Source of the DNA: Steromphala cineraria
Taxonomy: Eukaryota; Mollusca; Gastropoda; Trochida; Trochidae
DNA: 64,000 nucleotides
NCBI GenBank assembly: GCA_916613615.1
Contig: OU744724.1
Span: forward strand, 24,724,171 to 24,788,170
Reading direction: 5' to 3'
Below are positions 60,792 to 64,000 of the stretch, piece by piece (position 1 is the first letter of the stretch; the number at the start of each line of letters is the position of its first letter). Below the pieces are notes generated by a model. It was not told where the DNA came from. It did no database searches and saw only the letters and a list, made by a program, of their open reading frames with translations. Made by a program: the position numbers and the translations under genes.

Positions 60792-62639
60792 CAATTTTAT
60801 GTATCACAACCCTATTTAAATTACTTTGAAAATTGAAGTGACCATGAATTATCCCCCTTGTAAAAGGGCAATTTAATAAAAATTAAGCAAACGCGAGACT
60901 TTTTTTTGCTTCAGAAATATATAAAACTACTTTGCAAAGCTTCTGGGAACAATTTAATGTATCACAACCTTAAAAAAGTTACTTTGAAAATTGAAGTGAC
61001 CTTGAAATTTGCCCCTTTAAAATGAGCAAATAAATCAAATTTAAGCAAACGTGAGACCTTTTTTTTGCTTCAGAAATATATAAAAGTGTTTCGCAAAGCT
61101 TCTGGGAGAATTTTATGTATCACAACCCTATTTAAATTACTTTGAAAATTGAAGTGACCATGAATTATCCCCCTTGAAAAAGGGCAATTTAATAAAAAAT
61201 TAAGCAAACACGAGACTTTTTTTTGCTTCAGAAATATATAAAACTACTTCGCAAAGCTTCTGGTAACAATTTTATGTATCACAACCTTAAAAAAGTTACT
61301 TTGAAAATTGAAGTGACCTTGAAATTTGCCCCTTTAAAATGAGCAAATAAATCAAATTTAAGCAAACGCGAGACCTTTTTTTGCTTCAGAAATATATAAA
61401 AGTGTTTCGCAAAGCTTCTGGTAACAATTTTATGTATCACAACCCTATTTAAATTACTTTGAAAATTGAAGTGACCATGAATTATCCCACTTGTAAAAGG
61501 GCAATTTAATAAAAATTAAGCAAACGCGAGACTTTTTTTTGCTTCAGAAATATATAAAACTACTTCGCAAAGCTTCTGGGAACAATTTTATGTATCACAA
61601 CCTTAAAAAAGTTACTTTGAAAATTGAAGTGACCTTGAAATTTGCCCCTTTAAAATGAGCAAATAAATCAAATTTAAGCAAACGTGAGACCTTTTTTTGC
61701 TTCAGAAATATATAAAAGTGTTTCGCAAAGCTTCTGGTAACAATTTTATGTATCACAACCCTATTTAAATTACTTTGAAAATTGAAGTGACCATGAATTA
61801 TCCCCCTTGTAAAAGGGCAATTTAATAAAAATTAAGCAAACGCGAGACTTTTTTTTGCTTCAGAAATATATAAAACTACTTCGCAAAGCTTCTGGGAACA
61901 ATTTTATGTATCACAACCTTACAAAAGTTACTTTGAAAATTGAAGGGACCTTGAAATTTTCCCGTTTAAAATGATCAAATAAATCAAATTTAAGCAAAAG
62001 CGAGACCTTTTTTTGCTTCAGAAATATATAAAAGTGTTTCGCAAAGCTTCTGGGAGCAATTTTATGTATCACAACCCTATTTAAATTACTTTGAAAATTG
62101 AAGTGACCATGAATTATCCCCCTTGTAAAAGGACAATTTAATAAAAATTAAGCAAACGCGAAACTTTTTTTTTTGCTTCAGAAATATATAAAACTACTTC
62201 GCAAAGCTTCTGGTAACAATTTTATGTATCACAACCTTAAAAAAGTTACTTTGAAAATTGAAGTGACCTTGAAATTTGCCCCTTTAAAATTAGCAAATAA
62301 ATCAAATTTAAGCAAAGGCGAGACCTTTTTTTGCTTCAGAAATATATAAAAGGGTTTCGCAAAGCTTCTGGTAACAATTTTATGAATCACAACCCTATTT
62401 AAATTACTTTGAAAATTGAAGTGACCATGAATTATCCCCCTTGTTAAAGGGCAATTTAATAAAAAATTAAGCAAACGTGAGAGTTTTTTTTGCTTCAGAA
62501 ATATATAAAACTACTTCGCAAAGCTTCTGGGATCAATTTTATGTATCACAACCTTAAAAAAGTTACTTTGAAAATTGAGGTGATCTTGAAATTTGCCCCT
62601 TTAAAATGAGCAAATAAATCAAATTTAAGCAAACGCAAG

Positions 62640-64000
62640 ACCTTGTTTTGCTTCAGAAATATATAAAAGTGTTTTGCAAAGCTTCTGGGAGCAATTTTAT
62701 GTATCACAACCCTATTTAAATTACTTTGAAAATTGAAGTGACCATGAATTATCCCCCTTGTAAAAGGGCAATTTAATAAAAATTAAGCAAACGCGAGACT
62801 TTTTTTTGCTTCAGAAATAAATAAAACTACTTCGCAAAGCTTCTGGGGAAAATGTTATGTATCACAACCTTAAAAAAGTTACTTTGAAAATTGAGGTGAC
62901 TTGAAATTTGCCCCTTTAAAATGAGCAAATAAATCAAATTTAAGCAAATGCGAGACCTTGTTTTGCTTCAGAAATATATAAAAGTGTTTTGCAAAGCTTC
63001 TGGGAGCAATTTTATGTATCACAACCCTATTTAAATTACTTTGAAAATTGAAGTGACCATGAATTATCCCCCTTGTAAAAGGGCAATTTAATAAAAATTA
63101 AGCAAACGCAAGACTTTTTTTTGCTTCAGAAATATATAAAACTATTCGCAAAGCTTCTGGGAACAATTTATGTATCACAACCCTATTTAAATTTCTTTGA
63201 AAATTGAAGTGACCATGAATTATCCCCCTTGTAAATGGGCCATTTAATAAAAATTAAGCAAATGCGAGACTTTTTTTTGCTTCAGAAATATATAAAACTA
63301 CTTCGCAAAGCTTCTGGGAACAATTTTATGTATCACAACCTTAAAAAAGTTACTTTGAAAATTGAAGTGACCTTGAAATTTTCCCCTTTAAAATGAGCAA
63401 ATAAATCAAATTTAAGCAAACGCGAGACCTTTTTTTGCTTCAGAAATATATAAAAGTGTTTCGCAAAGCTTCTGGTAACAATTTTATGTATCACAACCCT
63501 ATTTAAATTACTTTGAAAATTGAAGTGACCATGAATTATCCCCCTTGTAAAAGGGGAATTTAATAAAAATTAAGCAAACGCGAGACTTTTTTTTGCTTCA
63601 GAAATATATAAAACTACTTCGCAAAGCTTCTGGGAACAATTTTATGTATCACAACCTTACAAAAGTTACTTTGAAAATTGAAGGGACCTTGAAATTTTCC
63701 CGTTTAAAATGATCAAATAAATCAAATTTAAGCAAACGCGAGACCTTTTTTTGCTTCAGAAATATATAAAAGTGTTTTGCAAAGCTTCTCGGAGCAATTT
63801 TATGTATCACAACCCTATTTAAATTACTTTGAAAATTGAAGTGACCATGAATTATCCCCCCTTGTAAAAGGGGAATTTAATAAAACTTAAGCAAACGCAA
63901 GACTTTTTGTTGCTTCAGAAATATATAAAACTACTTCGCAAAGCTTCTGGGAACAATTTATGTATCACAACCTTAAAAAAGTTACTTAGAAAATTGAAGT
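62640..64000. repeat. Segment Z, second copy, cut by the window end
   Basis: This repeats 58800-59840 on the other side of the mobile element. The match is still in force at the last base: ttacttagaaaattgaagt here equals the sequence at about 59830. The 3836-bp shift equals 22 monomers plus the 360 bp added by the element and its target duplication, which shows that the element sits between the copies. The second copy gained one dimer (63479-63794). Confidence 0.87.
63479..63794. repeat. Extra dimer inserted in segment Z, second copy
   Basis: Compared with the first copy, this 316-bp A-B pair is additional. Its B carries ttacaaaagtt, gaagggacc, ttcccg and gatcaaat, the same set as at 61905-62045 and at about 54530-54600. 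It therefore looks like a dimer copied from elsewhere in the array, not a local doubling. Confidence 0.78.

Larger units (their letters stand above)
60543..64000. repeat. Diverged satellite array downstream of the mobile element
   Basis: About 22 further A and B monomers of the right subfamily. Local variants include ctggtaacaa (several monomers from 61260), gaagggacc with ttcccg and gatcaaat (61941 and 63679, 1738 bp or eleven monomers apart, also at 54560), ccttgaaaaaggg, and acgtgag. Single-base and short indels seem commoner here than in the left array. No gene is present. The window ends within a B monomer. Confidence 0.95.

Noticed and set aside
10126..64000. Recurring minus-strand open frames of 60-81 codons (for example 10126-10371, 13921-14166, 43319-43564, 62229-62474)
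   Set aside because: They are the same stretch of satellite read over and over. Most are open only in dimers where one extra A (aataaaaaatt) shifts the frame. The peptide is low in complexity, the 316-bp dimer is not a multiple of three, and no coding-type conservation is seen. They are shadows of the repeat, not genes.
1..64000. tRNA, rRNA, other RNA genes or telomeric repeats
   Set aside because: I saw no cloverleaf, ribosomal or short telomere-type repeat anywhere; all but 356 bp and the gap is explained by the 158-bp monomers.
1..64000. Naming the species or assigning the satellite to a known oyster or mussel HindIII or ApaI family
   Set aside because: Monomer length and a HindIII site are too general, and I could not match the sequence from memory. 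A database search is needed.

Overview
This window holds no gene that I can support. It is almost wholly one tandem satellite DNA, about 31-32% G+C, built from 158-bp monomers. Two monomer types, A and B, alternate to give a 316-bp dimer. The first A (1-158) and B (159-316) align without gaps, and the array's typical A and B sequences agree at 137 of 158 positions. Nearly every monomer carries a HindIII site (AAGCTT). Long arrays, higher-order repeats, a run of exactly 200 N and a TTAA-flanked inverted-repeat element point to a eukaryotic chromosome assembly, probably a centromeric, pericentromeric or other heterochromatic block. I cannot name the species. An invertebrate such as a mollusc is only a guess from monomer size and base composition.

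Layout. Positions 1-29915 are a very homogeneous A-B dimer array of roughly 189 monomers; only two extra B monomers (6322 and 20711) break the alternation. Positions 29916-30115 are a 200-N scaffold gap. From 30116 the same satellite continues as a different subfamily: B reads ccttaaaa instead of ccctaaaa, A reads ctatttaaatt or cctaatttaaatt instead of ctattaaaatt, and the A head reads gagcaa instead of gagcag. The subfamily switch coincides with the gap, so the join is not proven by sequence.

The right half is a mosaic of larger duplications. A 1578-bp decamer occurs twice in tandem (about 32340-35495). A block X (31870-35600) is copied 12469 bp downstream (44350-48050). A block Y (35550-39930) is followed by a tandem second copy Y2 (39820-44360) and a shorter third copy Y3 (48020-50500), giving the order X Y Y2 X2 Y3. 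Positions 50500-56640 are a finer patchwork with A-A junctions, chimeric monomers and one 85-bp deletion. Positions 56644-58855 are 3.5 copies of a 632-bp tetramer. Segment 58800-59840 recurs at 62640-64000.

The only non-satellite sequence is a 356-bp element (60187-60542) with 20-bp perfect terminal inverted repeats and TTAA on both sides, inserted into a B monomer. It looks like a non-autonomous, piggyBac-like MITE. Order decays from left to right: uniform dimers, then large duplicons, then small rearrangements and a transposon. This resembles a young homogenised core grading into an older flank. Recurring minus-strand open frames of 81 codons are by-products of the repeat and are not annotated as genes.
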